Source: Pyruvatibacter sp. HU-CL02332
GTDB taxonomy: Bacteria; Pseudomonadota; Alphaproteobacteria; CGMCC-115125
Reading direction: 5' to 3'
DNA: 64,000 bases
Assembly (NCBI RefSeq): GCF_040362765.1
Contig: NZ_BAABWK010000001.1
Coordinates: forward strand, 1,961,501-2,025,500
Part shown: positions 53,267-63,070 of the stretch, piece by piece
Position numbering within the stretch: position 1 is the first letter of the stretch
Layout of the letters: each line of letters begins with the position of its first letter
The notes under the pieces: model-generated
What the model was told of the DNA's origin: nothing
The model's input: only the letters and a program-made list of their open reading frames with translations
Database searches by the model: none
Translations under genes and position numbers: made by a program

Positions 53267-53329
53267 GAGCCTCAATCTAGGCGAACATTACGAGAACCCA
53301 AGCCCAAAGTTGCAAGTTTTCCGCGATTC

Positions 53330-55867
53330 ATGACATCCGCCCCCAAAACCAAGCCGGCAACCAAAAAGCGCGCAAAGCTGCCGCAAACGGCCTTGCCGGA
53401 TGCATTTGCAGCGTGGTTTGCCTCGCGCGGCTGGGAAGCACGGGCGCATCAGATCGAGCTGGCAAAAGCCGGTCTTGCGGGAAAGTCGGCCCTGCTTATC
53501 GCACCGACCGGCGGCGGCAAGACGCTTGCTGGCTTCCTGCCTAGCCTGATCGAGATTGCCGACAAAGGCCCGCGAAAGCCCGGTGAGGTCAGAAAGCTCC
53601 ACACGCTCTACATTTCACCGCTCAAGGCGCTGGCCGTCGATGTCGCGCGCAACCTTGAAATGCCCATTGATGAAATGGGCCTCGACATCCGTGTGGAGAC
53701 CCGGACCGGGGACACACCGCAAAACAGGAGACAACGCCAGCGCCGCGATCCACCGGATATTCTGATGACGACACCGGAACAGTTGGCGCTGCTGTTGTCC
53801 TATGCGGACAGTGGTCGATTTTTCTCAGGCCTCAAGGCTGTGGTGCTTGATGAACTTCACGCACTGGCCCCGTCCAAGCGCGGCGATCTCCTGTCCCTCG
53901 GGCTGGCGCAGTTACGGCGCCTCTCGCCTGAAGTGCGGTTCACCGGACTGTCGGCCACGGTTGAAAACCCGGATCGCCTGAGACGATATCTCGTGCCGCA
54001 GGATGGCACCGATGATGCCCTTTCCGAACTGGTGATGGGCGCAGGTGGTACTGCGCCTGATGTGTCCATTCTGTCGAGCAAGGAACGGATTCCCTGGTCC
54101 GGGCACTCGGCGCGCCACGCCATGGAGGAAGTGTACGAGGCCATTTGTGCCAACAAGCTGGTGCTGGTGTTTGTGAACACCCGCAGTCAGGCCGAATTTG
54201 TTTTCCAATCACTTTGGCATCTCAACGAAGACACGCTGCCCATCGCCCTGCACCATGGTTCTCTGGCCACGGACAAGCGCCGCAAGGTGGAAGCGGCCAT
54301 GGCCAAAGGCGAACTGCGTGCAGTGGTGTGTACCTCCACCCTCGATCTGGGGATTGACTGGGGTGATGTGGACCTGGTGATCAATATCGGTGCCCCCAAG
54401 GGTGCCAGCCGGCTGCTCCAGCGGATCGGCCGGGCCAACCACCGTTTGGATGAACCCAGCCGTGCGTTGCTCGTCCCGTCCAATCGGTTTGAAGTTCTGG
54501 AGTGCGAAGCCGCCCGCGAAGCCGCCATGACGGCGACGCAGGATGGCGACCTTGACCGGCCTGGTGCGCTGGATGTTTTGGCCCAGCACATTCTGGGCAT
54601 CGCGTGCGCAGCCCCCTTTGATGCGGATGATCTGTACCGCGATGTCATTTCCGCAGCACCCTATCGCGAGCTGCCGCGCGAGACTTTTGATCAGGCCGTC
54701 AACTTCGTGGCGACCGGTGGGTATGCCCTCAAGAGCTATGACCGTTTCGCGCGTCTTCGCCAGACGCCGGAAGGCCAATGGCGGTTGGCGCATCCATCCA
54801 TTGCGCAACGCTTCCGCATGAATGTCGGCACCATCGTTGAAGCGCCTATGCTCAAAGTGAAGATGGTGCGTCCCGGCGGCCGTGCAAAACGCGGTGGCCG
54901 CGTCATCGGTGAAATCGAAGAATACTTCATTGAGCAACTGGCCCCCGGCGACACTTTCCTGTTTGCAGGCTACGTCCTGAAGTTTGAGGGCATTCACGAG
55001 CAGGAGGCCCTTGCCTCCAAAACCAAGGACGATACGCCGGCCATCCCCGCCTATTATGGTGGCAAGTTTCCACTCTCCACCTATCTGGCCGGGCGTGTCC
55101 GCGAAATGTTGTCGGACCCTACCTATTGGCCGAACCTGCCCGATCAGGTGTCTGAATGGTTGCAGATACAGCAATGGCGATCAGTCCTGCCCAAGCCTGG
55201 AGAACTACTGCTGGAAATCTTTCCGCGTGCGGACAAGTTCTACATGGTCATGTATCCGTTTGAAGGACGGCTGGCACACCAGACGTTGGGCATGTTGCTG
55301 ACCCGGCGGCTGGACCGGTTCGGCGCACGCCCCATGGGCTTTGTCGCCAGCGAATACGCATTGGCAGTCTGGTGCCTGCGTGACCCGGGGCTGATGGCCC
55401 AGCAGGGTGACTTCACCTTTGGTGATCTGTTTGACGAAGACATGCTGGGCGACGACCTCGAAGCGTGGCTTGCGGAAAGCTATCTGCTCAAACGCACCTT
55501 CAGAAACTGCGCCGTGATTGCGGGTCTCATTGAGCGGCGGTTTCCCGGTCACGAAAAATCAGGCCGACAGGTCACGTTCTCATCTGATCTCATTTACGAC
55601 GTGTTGCGCGAGCACGAGCCGGATCATCTGCTCATGCAGGCCACATGGGCGGATGCCTCCTCCGGACTACTTGATCTAAAACGGCTCTCGAGCCTACTGG
55701 CCCGCGTCAAAAACAGAATCGTGGTAAAGCGGCTTGATCGGGTATCGCCCTTTGCGGTGCCGGTGATGCTGGAGATCGGCAAGGAATCGGTACCTGGTGA
55801 AGCAAACGAAAGCCTTCTGGCTGAAGCGTCTGAAAGCCTGATCGAAGAGGCAATGCGGCTGATATGA
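53330..55867 (+). CDS. Ligase-associated DEXH helicase (Lhr-Core)
   Basis: 845-residue superfamily 2 helicase. Walker A APTGGGKTLAG, DEXH motif VVLDELHAL, motif III GLSATVEN, and motif VI LLQRIGRANHRLDE. After the RecA domains come the winged-helix and Lhr-Core C-terminal module. It is the TIGR04121-type partner of the ligase, exonuclease and phosphoesterase. ATG 53330 is the first start. The stop overlaps pdeM (ATGA). Confidence 0.95.
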   Translation: MTSAPKTKPATKKRAKLPQTALPDAFAAWFASRGWEARAHQIELAKAGLAGKSALLIAPTGGGKTLAGFLPSLIEIADKGPRKPGEVRKLHTLYISPLKALAVDVARNLEMPIDEMGLDIRVETRTGDTPQNRRQRQRRDPPDILMTTPEQLALLLSYADSGRFFSGLKAVVLDELHALAPSKRGDLLSLGLAQLRRLSPEVRFTGLSATVENPDRLRRYLVPQDGTDDALSELVMGAGGTAPDVSILSSKERIPWSGHSARHAMEEVYEAICANKLVLVFVNTRSQAEFVFQSLWHLNEDTLPIALHHGSLATDKRRKVEAAMAKGELRAVVCTSTLDLGIDWGDVDLVINIGAPKGASRLLQRIGRANHRLDEPSRALLVPSNRFEVLECEAAREAAMTATQDGDLDRPGALDVLAQHILGIACAAPFDADDLYRDVISAAPYRELPRETFDQAVNFVATGGYALKSYDRFARLRQTPEGQWRLAHPSIAQRFRMNVGTIVEAPMLKVKMVRPGGRAKRGGRVIGEIEEYFIEQLAPGDTFLFAGYVLKFEGIHEQEALASKTKDDTPAIPAYYGGKFPLSTYLAGRVREMLSDPTYWPNLPDQVSEWLQIQQWRSVLPKPGELLLEIFPRADKFYMVMYPFEGRLAHQTLGMLLTRRLDRFGARPMGFVASEYALAVWCLRDPGLMAQQGDFTFGDLFDEDMLGDDLEAWLAESYLLKRTFRNCAVIAGLIERRFPGHEKSGRQVTFSSDLIYDVLREHEPDHLLMQATWADASSGLLDLKRLSSLLARVKNRIVVKRLDRVSPFAVPVMLEIGKESVPGEANESLLAEASESLIEEAMRLI

Positions 55868-56616
55868 TTTCTATCTGTGGTGAGCGACTGGTGCCTGATG
55901 CGTCCGGTGCATTGCATGTGCCTGCCCACAACACCCTCATCGTGTCGGACCTGCACCTTGAAAAAGGGTCGTCCTATGCCCGCCGCGGTGTGGCACTGCC
56001 GCCCTATGACACGCGCGCGACGCTCAAAATGCTGGCGCGCGTCCTTCGCAAATACCAGCCTGCGCACGTCGTCAGTCTGGGGGACAGTTTCCATGATCCG
56101 GAAGGACCAGAGCGCCTCACCGGCGCCGACCGCGACGCGCTGATTGCCATGACATCTGCCCATGACTGGCTGTGGATTGCCGGCAACCACGAAGGGTTGG
56201 TGGATGGTCATGTACTGGGTGGTCGGGCTGAAGAAGAAGCCGACCTTGGCAATCTCATCTTGAGGCATGAGCCACAGGTGGCCCCTGCGACAGGCGAAAT
56301 TGCCGGGCACTTGCACCCCTGTGGTGTTGTGCGACAGCGCGGCCGACGCTTGCGCCGCAGGTGTTTTGCCACCGATGGAGCACGGATGGTGATGCCAGCC
56401 TTCGGCGCCTATACGGGCGGTCTCAACGTCCTGGACGAGGCATTCGCGCCGCTGTTTCACAGCCCGTTCAACGCGCTGCTTATGGGCGACACGCAGGTTT
56501 ACCCAATGCCGGGAAAACGTCTTTTGCCCGATGACATACAGCCCGCGTCTGCGAGGGGGAGCAAGTCTAACTCCGCAACACAATTCCCACGACGGTCAGT
56601 CCCAGCGCGCCGATAA
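55864..56616 (+). CDS. pdeM: Ligase-associated metallophosphoesterase PdeM
   Basis: TIGR04123-type phosphoesterase, 250 residues. Metal ligands: SDLHLEKGSS, LGDSFHD, GNHEG and GHLHP. The last about 25 residues (after PMPGKRLLP) are low in conservation and lie over the converging DUF3429 gene, so the stop may have moved. It completes the repair cluster. Confidence 0.92.
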   Translation: MISICGERLVPDASGALHVPAHNTLIVSDLHLEKGSSYARRGVALPPYDTRATLKMLARVLRKYQPAHVVSLGDSFHDPEGPERLTGADRDALIAMTSAHDWLWIAGNHEGLVDGHVLGGRAEEEADLGNLILRHEPQVAPATGEIAGHLHPCGVVRQRGRRLRRRCFATDGARMVMPAFGAYTGGLNVLDEAFAPLFHSPFNALLMGDTQVYPMPGKRLLPDDIQPASARGSKSNSATQFPRRSVPARR

Positions 56617-57061
56617 CCAGAATGCTGAGCCGTACGCGATAGCCGCCATACCACATGGGCGCTTCGCGCAACCGAGATGCCTGCGCATCGGAAGCGGCCT
56701 GGCCCCAGAACGATACGATGAGCAGGGCAAGTCCCCATGCCGGCGGTACAAACAACGCGCCCCACGCAAGCAACGATGGCATCACCGAAAACGACAAGCG
56801 TTTGAGGAGTTGCTCGTCTTCGGGAAAGAGCATCGCCAGCGACCAGCGAATGCCGCCGAGAAAGGACAGGATCACCGCGCCATAGGCAATCTGATAGGTG
56901 AGGACCGTCTGCGCTTCAGGGCGCGGATAGAGGAAAAAGATGATGACGGCCGTCGTGACAAACGGAATGACACCCGCATAGCCAAGAAGAGCTGCGGCGC
57001 GCGGCGGGTCAGCAGGATCCCGCGGGTCTGCTGCAGGCTCGGTCTCTGCCTCGTCTGTCAT
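56567..57061 (-). CDS. DUF3429 membrane protein
   Basis: 164 residues. After a charged N-terminus (Glu/Asp/Pro-rich) come four to five hydrophobic spans, including AALLGYAGVIPFVTTAVIIF and YGAVILSFLGGIRWSLAM, the latter with the GxxxW pattern of DUF3429. ATG 57061 follows GGGGGG. It overlaps the 3' end of pdeM by 50 bases. Function is unknown. Confidence 0.85.
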   Translation of the reverse strand: MTDEAETEPAADPRDPADPPRAAALLGYAGVIPFVTTAVIIFFLYPRPEAQTVLTYQIAYGAVILSFLGGIRWSLAMLFPEDEQLLKRLSFSVMPSLLAWGALFVPPAWGLALLIVSFWGQAASDAQASRLREAPMWYGGYRVRLSILVIGALGLTVVGIVLRS

Positions 57062-57156
57062 TTTGAAATCCCCCTTCACCGCGTGTTTGCAGGCATCACC
57101 CCCCGGAGATGCTCTACAGCGATGTCCTGTAGCATACGATGTTACCGCGGCAGCCT

Positions 57157-57930
57157 CTAACCAAGTGTTGCCAGCGCAGGAAACAGGTCAATCAGCCAAT
57201 AGGCAATGGTTTCCAGTGACCCGAAGAAAATCAGCAGGCCGGTCCCCACCAGCAGCAGGCCTGCCGCAATCTCGACCTTGTGCATATGTTTGCGGAAGCG
57301 CGCAGAAAAGGCGAGGAAACTGCGTACGCCCAGAGCAGCAAGCAGGAACGGCATGCCAAGACCAAGGGAATAGACGCTGAGCAGCGACACCCCATAACCA
57401 AGATCATCCCGGCTGGCGGCAATCGAGAGGATGGTAGCGAGAATTGGCCCAATGCACGGCGTCCAGCCAAACCCGAACGCTAGTCCGATGGAATAAGGCC
57501 CAAGCGCCTGCATCACCGGGGACCGCTCCGCCCGCTCACTATCCCCTGAGGGACCAAGCGTGGCCGGCATCATCCGCATTTCGCGATCCAGAAGGGCAAT
57601 GCGGAAAAGCCCCATATAGTGCAGACCCAAAATGACGATCGTCGCCCCGGCCACATATCCAATGACCACCTTGTTGGCGAGGATAAGCGGACTGATCACT
57701 GAGGCAGTGGCACCTAGTGCGACGAACACGGTCGAGAAGCCCAGAACAAATCCGGAAGCTCCAATGAGCGTGCGGCGGGTAACGGCTTCATCGTCTTCCT
57801 GAAGCGCTTCAAACGTCGTGCCTGCCATGAAGCTCAGATAGGCCGGCACCAGCGGCAGCACACAGGGGCTCAGGAAGCTGATCAGCCCCCCGATAAACGC
57901 TGCGAGATATGAAATGCTGCCCGTGTCCAT
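57157..57930 (-). CDS. ccdA: CcdA/DsbD-type thiol-disulfide transporter
   Basis: Six-span membrane protein of 257 residues moving reducing power from cytoplasmic thioredoxin to the periplasm, for cytochrome c assembly. Two redox Cys: FLSPCVLPLVPAYLSF in TM1 and FGWTPCIGPILATI in TM4. ATG 57930 is the first start. No cytochrome c genes are adjacent. Confidence 0.92.
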   Translation of the reverse strand: MDTGSISYLAAFIGGLISFLSPCVLPLVPAYLSFMAGTTFEALQEDDEAVTRRTLIGASGFVLGFSTVFVALGATASVISPLILANKVVIGYVAGATIVILGLHYMGLFRIALLDREMRMMPATLGPSGDSERAERSPVMQALGPYSIGLAFGFGWTPCIGPILATILSIAASRDDLGYGVSLLSVYSLGLGMPFLLAALGVRSFLAFSARFRKHMHKVEIAAGLLLVGTGLLIFFGSLETIAYWLIDLFPALATLG

Positions 57931-58058
57931 GGTGTGGTTTGCCGTGCGCCGATTTCAGGTGTTGGAACAAGAGACCGCATCATATGGCGCAGATGCGCTA
58001 TTGGCCCGTCAAACCCACGTGATCACATGCGCGGAATCCGCGCAGGCGCCGTAGAGGG

Positions 58059-58847
58059 TTAACGCTCGCGGAACACGGTTCCAGCGACCCAGCCTGCAAA
58101 CAGCGCCACAAGTACCGCTGCAATCCCATAGAAGAACGGCGTTTTCTGAGCAAAATTGTACATGAACCGCTCAACGCCTGACTTGTTGATGATCAGGTTG
58201 ATCGAACGCTGGCCACTGATCGCGCCATTGCGCACCAGATAAACCGTCGCGACATACGAGCCGACGGGTACGTTTGCCGGCAGCGCTATCTCAGCGCGAA
58301 ACAGCGACGGGCCAACAAAGGTGATGGAGCCGGGGGCTTCCGCGTACAGCCCTTCATTCAGTTTCGCACGCACAACCGCATCCCGATACGTCTCGGGAAG
58401 GACGATGGCGTCGTCACCTGTTGCGATGTTCAGCGCCGGCAGACCAATCTCCGCATTCTGGAAGACTTTGGGCGACGCGATCTTATCCAGCGGTCGTGTG
58501 CTGGCCACGTGATAGAAGCCCGGCGCTGCGGGAACGTCATAAGCATCAGTGTTGACCCAGATGCCCGCAATTCGCTCCTTGCGCCGAATGACCAGCGGCT
58601 CATACGGACCGCGCACGACGGCAACAATGTCCCGCTGCAGGGCAGGGGTCACATTGTCCGGGGCATCCACATTGCCGAACAGGAGAATTTCTGCGCCGGT
58701 GAAGTTGGAGGTGATGGCAATCAGGTTCTCGCTGAGGTCAGCGACAATTGCTTCGCCATCCATGGGTGTCCCGTCGATGATCTGAGCCGAGGCCGTCACA
58801 GGAACAACAAGCAGCAAAATCAGGGCATGAATGAGAGGTCGGATCAT
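58059..58847 (-). CDS. TIGR02186 family membrane-anchored protein
   Basis: 262 residues with a signal peptide (LIHALILLLVVPVTASA), a periplasmic beta-rich domain (EILLFGNVDAP, VVRGPYEPLVIRRKER) and one C-terminal membrane span (YGIAAVLVALFAGWVAGTVF). This is the alphaproteobacterial TIGR02186 family, always found next to a TauE/SafE gene in the genomes I know. It probably supports that exporter. The start overlaps the upstream gene by 4 bases. Confidence 0.85.
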   Translation of the reverse strand: MIRPLIHALILLLVVPVTASAQIIDGTPMDGEAIVADLSENLIAITSNFTGAEILLFGNVDAPDNVTPALQRDIVAVVRGPYEPLVIRRKERIAGIWVNTDAYDVPAAPGFYHVASTRPLDKIASPKVFQNAEIGLPALNIATGDDAIVLPETYRDAVVRAKLNEGLYAEAPGSITFVGPSLFRAEIALPANVPVGSYVATVYLVRNGAISGQRSINLIINKSGVERFMYNFAQKTPFFYGIAAVLVALFAGWVAGTVFRER

Positions 58848-59767
58848 AGGCCGCTCCCGATCATCACGGTGAACAGGTCATCCGGTGTGGCCACAAGATC
58901 CCAGGCAAGGCGCAGGCAGACTGCAATCACCATCAAGGCCAGAAGCGCCCGTAATTGTTCACCGCGCAGTTTGTGCCCGACGCGAACCCCCACCTGTGCT
59001 CCAAGAACACCGCCAACGAGCAGCAGCATGGCCAGCACGATGTCGACGGTCTGGTTGAGGGTCGCGTGCATGATGGCGGCCAGGCCGGTCACGAACATGA
59101 TCTGAAACAGCGACGTGCCGACAACCACGTTAGTCGGCATCCGCAAGAGATAGATCATGGCGGGCACCATGATGAAGCCGCCGCCAACGCCCATGATGGC
59201 TGCCAGAATGCCAACCGAGAGACCGATCAGCAAAGGGGGGATCGCTGAGATGTAAAGACGCGAGCGCCGGAAGCGCACCTTAAAAGGCAGGCCATGTATC
59301 CAGCCATGAGTCCCCGGCTTGCGGGCAGACACGGATTTGCCTGAGCGCGATGCCTGAATGGCGCGTACACTTTCAACCATCATCAAGGCACCGATGACGC
59401 CCAGAAACACCACATAGGCCAGAGAGATAAACAGGTCGATCTGGCCCTCGGAGCGCAGGGCACTGAAGATCAGAACACCGATGATGGAGCCGACAGCACC
59501 GCCCGCCAGCAACACTCCTGCCATTTTGAAATCGACGGCCTTGCGCCGCCAATGGGCCAGCACTCCGGACATGGACGTGGCAACGATCTGGACCGCTTCC
59601 GTGCCCACTGCGACAGCTGGGGGAATGCCTGTAAAAATCAGCAGTGGCGTCATCAGGAAGCCGCCGCCGACGCCAAACATGCCTGAAAGAAAGCCAACCG
59701 CGCCGCCAAGCCCCAGCAACACAAATGCGTTGACTGAAATCTCGGCGATGGGGAGGTAAATCTGCAC
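58844..59767 (-). CDS. TauE/SafE family (TSUP) sulfur anion exporter
   Basis: 307 residues, about eight spans, with the repeat GLGGAVGFLSGMFGVGGGFLMTPL (first half; shorter piece GFLSGMFGVGGGF) and GILAAIMGVGGGFIMVPAMI in the second half. TSUP proteins export sulfite or sulfoacetate or handle sulfur compounds. An N-terminal segment and a longer loop (around residue 150-170) precede the second half. It is cotranscribed with the TIGR02186 gene. Confidence 0.9.
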   Translation of the reverse strand: MQIYLPIAEISVNAFVLLGLGGAVGFLSGMFGVGGGFLMTPLLIFTGIPPAVAVGTEAVQIVATSMSGVLAHWRRKAVDFKMAGVLLAGGAVGSIIGVLIFSALRSEGQIDLFISLAYVVFLGVIGALMMVESVRAIQASRSGKSVSARKPGTHGWIHGLPFKVRFRRSRLYISAIPPLLIGLSVGILAAIMGVGGGFIMVPAMIYLLRMPTNVVVGTSLFQIMFVTGLAAIMHATLNQTVDIVLAMLLLVGGVLGAQVGVRVGHKLRGEQLRALLALMVIAVCLRLAWDLVATPDDLFTVMIGSGL

Positions 59768-59891
59768 CCTGCGTCAGATCCCTGTGCGGCTATGGTTTGG
59801 TGTCTGGTGCCCCGGCCGGAACGGCGCAGCGCATGTCCATCTTGCTAGCACACAAGAAACCATTCAGCCATGGCCGCAGGCATATTCAGCG

Positions 59892-62800
59892 TTAGATTGC
59901 AGCCTTTTGGAGCGCGTCCATCAGCCGGCCGTCAATGCGGCCTGTCACAGCCAGGCCCTTGTCGCGCTCAAACTTGCGTACCGCGTCCAGTGTCTTGTTG
60001 CCGGGGCGGCCATCTGCGGGGCCTGCATCGTATCCAAGCGAACCCAGAATGCGCTGGGCTTCGCGAACCATGGCCGCAGGTGTCATCTCAGCCTGCCATG
60101 ACACCTGATTTGCAGCAGCATCTGCTGGGCGTGGTGCAAAAGTGCGTGCTGCAAGTTCTGCATCCACCAGCTTGGCGGCATCCACAGAGTTCTTGAGGGC
60201 TTCAGCCCGAGCACCAGCGTCCGCATCACCGTTGGCAGACGCGATGGTAAACCACTTGTAGGCCTCGGCCAGGTCGCGCTCGACGCCCAGCCCACGCTCG
60301 TGAAGGATCGCCAGGTTGTATTGCGAGTCCGCCAGGCCGTGCTGCGCAGCGGCGTCAAAGCTGCGCGACGCGCCGGCAAAGTCCTGTGGTCCGCCAGCAC
60401 CCTCTGCCTGCATCACAGCAAGATTGTGCATGGCTTTGACATTGCCCTGCGCTGCCGCGCGCTCATACCAGGTGCGGGCCTTCGTCGGATTTTCCGGAAG
60501 GCCAAGCCCCTTTTCAAACATGGTGCCCAGGCGATATTGCGCCGGGGCCAGTCCCTGCTCGGCAGCGCGGTTCAACCAGTACGCGGCCTGTTCATTGTCC
60601 TGCGGAACGCCACTTGATCCGTTGGCGTAACGCTGACCGATTTCATACTGCGCTGACGCGTCCCCATTGGTTGCCGCTTCACGCAGTGTCTGGCGCTGCG
60701 GTTGTGCCGGGGAAGTGGGCAGTGACGCCACATCAACTTCCTGACGTGGCGTGATGGATGTTGGGCCGTTGATGGATTGCCCTGCCACAGCCTGTTCGCT
60801 TGATGAAGGCATATTGGATGGAGCAGAGGCTTCTGCCGGGCTGACAACATCGGGCAGCTCGCGTGCGGGTGGCCGCGTCGTTTCTCCAGCATCAGCTGTC
60901 GTGTCTGCAGTAGTTGCGTCTGACGGTGCATCAACTTCTGTAGTCTCGGCTTCCGCTGTCACATCAACCGGCGTTACATCAACGGTCGGCGCATCAAGTT
61001 CAGCCATGACGTCAGTGGGGGCTGTAACATCGTCCGGTGGGCCAGCGACTTCCTTCGGACCGCCGCCCATCATCACCACGATGAGGCCGGCGACGGCTAC
61101 AACTGCCAGGCCAGCAGCGATCAAGGCAAGTGGTTTGCGGCTGCCGGACATAATCCCGGCACGCTGTGTCTGTTCATCGTCTGCAAAAGGTGAACGCGCG
61201 TTTTCAGGTCCCGCAGAGCCAGCTGCCGCGCGGGCGGCCTGACGTGCAGATTCCAGAAAATCATTGCGGCCTGCAGGTTCCATTGGCCCGGCGGCGTCCT
61301 GTGCCTGGCCGGGGAATGGAGGCTCGCCAAACGGGCTTCCCTGACCATCCGCCATATCCGGACTTGGCATAAAGGGAGGAGCTCCCATCTGCCCTGCTTC
61401 AGGCGGTGGACCAAACGGACCTTCGTCAGCTGTGGCCGTCCAGTCCGAAGGTGGGGGCGGTGGAGGCATCGCAGCGGATGAATTTTGATCTGCAGCAGGG
61501 GCGCCGGCCATAAAGCCGAGCTCCGGTGATGCATCAAAAGCAGCGCCCCTGTTGGCGGCCTCTATAAGATTGAGCCGCGCGTCCACGTTCTCAACGCTGG
61601 ACTTGATCTGCTGAATGTCATCAGTGGGATTTGCGCCATCAAGCTTGCGCAGAAGTTCGTCAGAGACTTCTTCGACCTTTGCCAGTGCCTTGGCAGAGCG
61701 CTGGTCTGTTGTCTGCAGCCGGTCAGCCATTTCTTCAATGGCAGTCTCAAGCGCTGCCAGCGGCTCGGCGAATACTTCCTTGCCACCTGCACCAATGTTG
61801 GCGATCTCGCGCATCTGACCGGCAATATCAGTGACGCTGGTCTCAATAGTGTGGATCGCCTGCGCGCTTTGCTGTTCGGACTGTTCAATACGCTGCTGTG
61901 TTGCCGCTTGCTGCTGGCTTGCCTCGTCAACACGCTGTTCGAGTTGTGACACGAGCTGAGCGGTGACGGACCCTTCCTGACGGGCCGCGTCGGTTGCGGC
62001 GGAAACAGCGGCCTCGCGGACGGTGTCCAGGCGGTTGCCCATATTATCAATGGCGCCTGCAATCTGGTCCACATCACGCTGGGTGTTGTTTTCAACCTGA
62101 CCAATCCGGCCAACCATTTCAGTCACGTTCTGCTGCAGGGCAGAGATCGTGCCTTCCAGAGTCTGGATGGCTTCCACACCAACGCCGGGTTTGGTTTCAG
62201 CAGCCGCCTTGTCCAGTTTCTCCAGGTCTTCGCGCAACCCACCAAGAGCCTTGGCCGTCCGTGCGTCTGATGCCTCAATGTGGTCCACGACATTCCCGAT
62301 GGCCCGCTCAAGGGCGGCAACAGCATCGTCGCTGGCGCCGTTGCGCGTGTTGAGGGCCGCGACAGCCTGTGCCGCCTGTTCGCGTGCCGTCGTGGCAGCA
62401 TTTTCCGTTGTATCAAGCCGCCGCGAAAGATCTGTCAGCGCAGACTGCAAATGGCGCACCGTCTCTGGCGTTTCCATACCAACGGTCTGCACCTGCTTTG
62501 AAGCTTCATCCGCCCGCCGCTCGGTTTCCTCAAGGCGGTTGGAAATTGCGCGCAGCCCGCGTTCCACGGTCCGCATGGCGTCGGTATTGAGGTGTTCTGC
62601 GCGCTCAAGGCCACGCTCTGATTTTTCAAGACGGTCCCGCAGGTCAGCCAGTGTCGTATCAAGCCCGGAGCCGCCAGAGCTTGCCATGAGACCCGGTTCG
62701 CGGCTCATCCGCTCCGTGCGCTCAAGGCGCGTGGACATGTCGGCCAGCGTCTCATCCAGACCCGTAAGGGCGTTTTCGCTGCGCCGCTCGGAGCGTTCAA

Positions 62801-63068
62801 GCCTGTGAACGAGGTCTCTGAGCGCGTCAGTCACTGGACTGAAGTCGATCTGTAGCGCCTGCTGAGGCATGGGATTTCCCGAAGAGGACGCTGGCGGTCG
62901 GAGCGCTGTGTCGGCGGAGATTTCCGCGTCTTCCTCGTCCGATGCGTCGATGATTTTCTCGTTGAGCCATTGCCCAAGGGTCTTCCCCTCGCGGCGAGCG
63001 GCGACTTTCGCCGCTTCGCGAGCTTCGGGCTCTATGCCCTTCACACTCCAGGGAACCCCAGGTCTCAT
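59892..63068 (-). CDS. podJ: Polar organelle development protein PodJ-like
   Basis: 1058 residues with the PodJ layout. The N-terminus (RPGVPWSVKGIEPEAREAAK) is the family signature. About 75-480 is a heptad-rich coiled coil. A Pro/Gly-rich part precedes one membrane span (about 643-666). The periplasmic side has an acidic Thr/Asp-rich linker, Sel1-like repeats (about 793-959) and a peptidoglycan-binding domain (about 993-1058). Caulobacter PodJ organises the new pole. ATG 63068 fits relatives; GTG 63083 is the alternative. The promoter region is rich in GANTC sites. Confidence 0.9.
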   Translation of the reverse strand: MRPGVPWSVKGIEPEAREAAKVAARREGKTLGQWLNEKIIDASDEEDAEISADTALRPPASSSGNPMPQQALQIDFSPVTDALRDLVHRLERSERRSENALTGLDETLADMSTRLERTERMSREPGLMASSGGSGLDTTLADLRDRLEKSERGLERAEHLNTDAMRTVERGLRAISNRLEETERRADEASKQVQTVGMETPETVRHLQSALTDLSRRLDTTENAATTAREQAAQAVAALNTRNGASDDAVAALERAIGNVVDHIEASDARTAKALGGLREDLEKLDKAAAETKPGVGVEAIQTLEGTISALQQNVTEMVGRIGQVENNTQRDVDQIAGAIDNMGNRLDTVREAAVSAATDAARQEGSVTAQLVSQLEQRVDEASQQQAATQQRIEQSEQQSAQAIHTIETSVTDIAGQMREIANIGAGGKEVFAEPLAALETAIEEMADRLQTTDQRSAKALAKVEEVSDELLRKLDGANPTDDIQQIKSSVENVDARLNLIEAANRGAAFDASPELGFMAGAPAADQNSSAAMPPPPPPSDWTATADEGPFGPPPEAGQMGAPPFMPSPDMADGQGSPFGEPPFPGQAQDAAGPMEPAGRNDFLESARQAARAAAGSAGPENARSPFADDEQTQRAGIMSGSRKPLALIAAGLAVVAVAGLIVVMMGGGPKEVAGPPDDVTAPTDVMAELDAPTVDVTPVDVTAEAETTEVDAPSDATTADTTADAGETTRPPARELPDVVSPAEASAPSNMPSSSEQAVAGQSINGPTSITPRQEVDVASLPTSPAQPQRQTLREAATNGDASAQYEIGQRYANGSSGVPQDNEQAAYWLNRAAEQGLAPAQYRLGTMFEKGLGLPENPTKARTWYERAAAQGNVKAMHNLAVMQAEGAGGPQDFAGASRSFDAAAQHGLADSQYNLAILHERGLGVERDLAEAYKWFTIASANGDADAGARAEALKNSVDAAKLVDAELAARTFAPRPADAAANQVSWQAEMTPAAMVREAQRILGSLGYDAGPADGRPGNKTLDAVRKFERDKGLAVTGRIDGRLMDALQKAAI

Positions 63069-63070
63069 CC

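Noticed and set aside
54209-55174. 321-codon minus-strand frame inside the Lhr-Core helicase
   Set aside because: Antisense to conserved helicase motifs and without any family likeness.
55624-56583. 319-codon minus-strand frame over the end of the helicase and pdeM
   Set aside because: Shadow of two overlapping genes with intact catalytic motifs.
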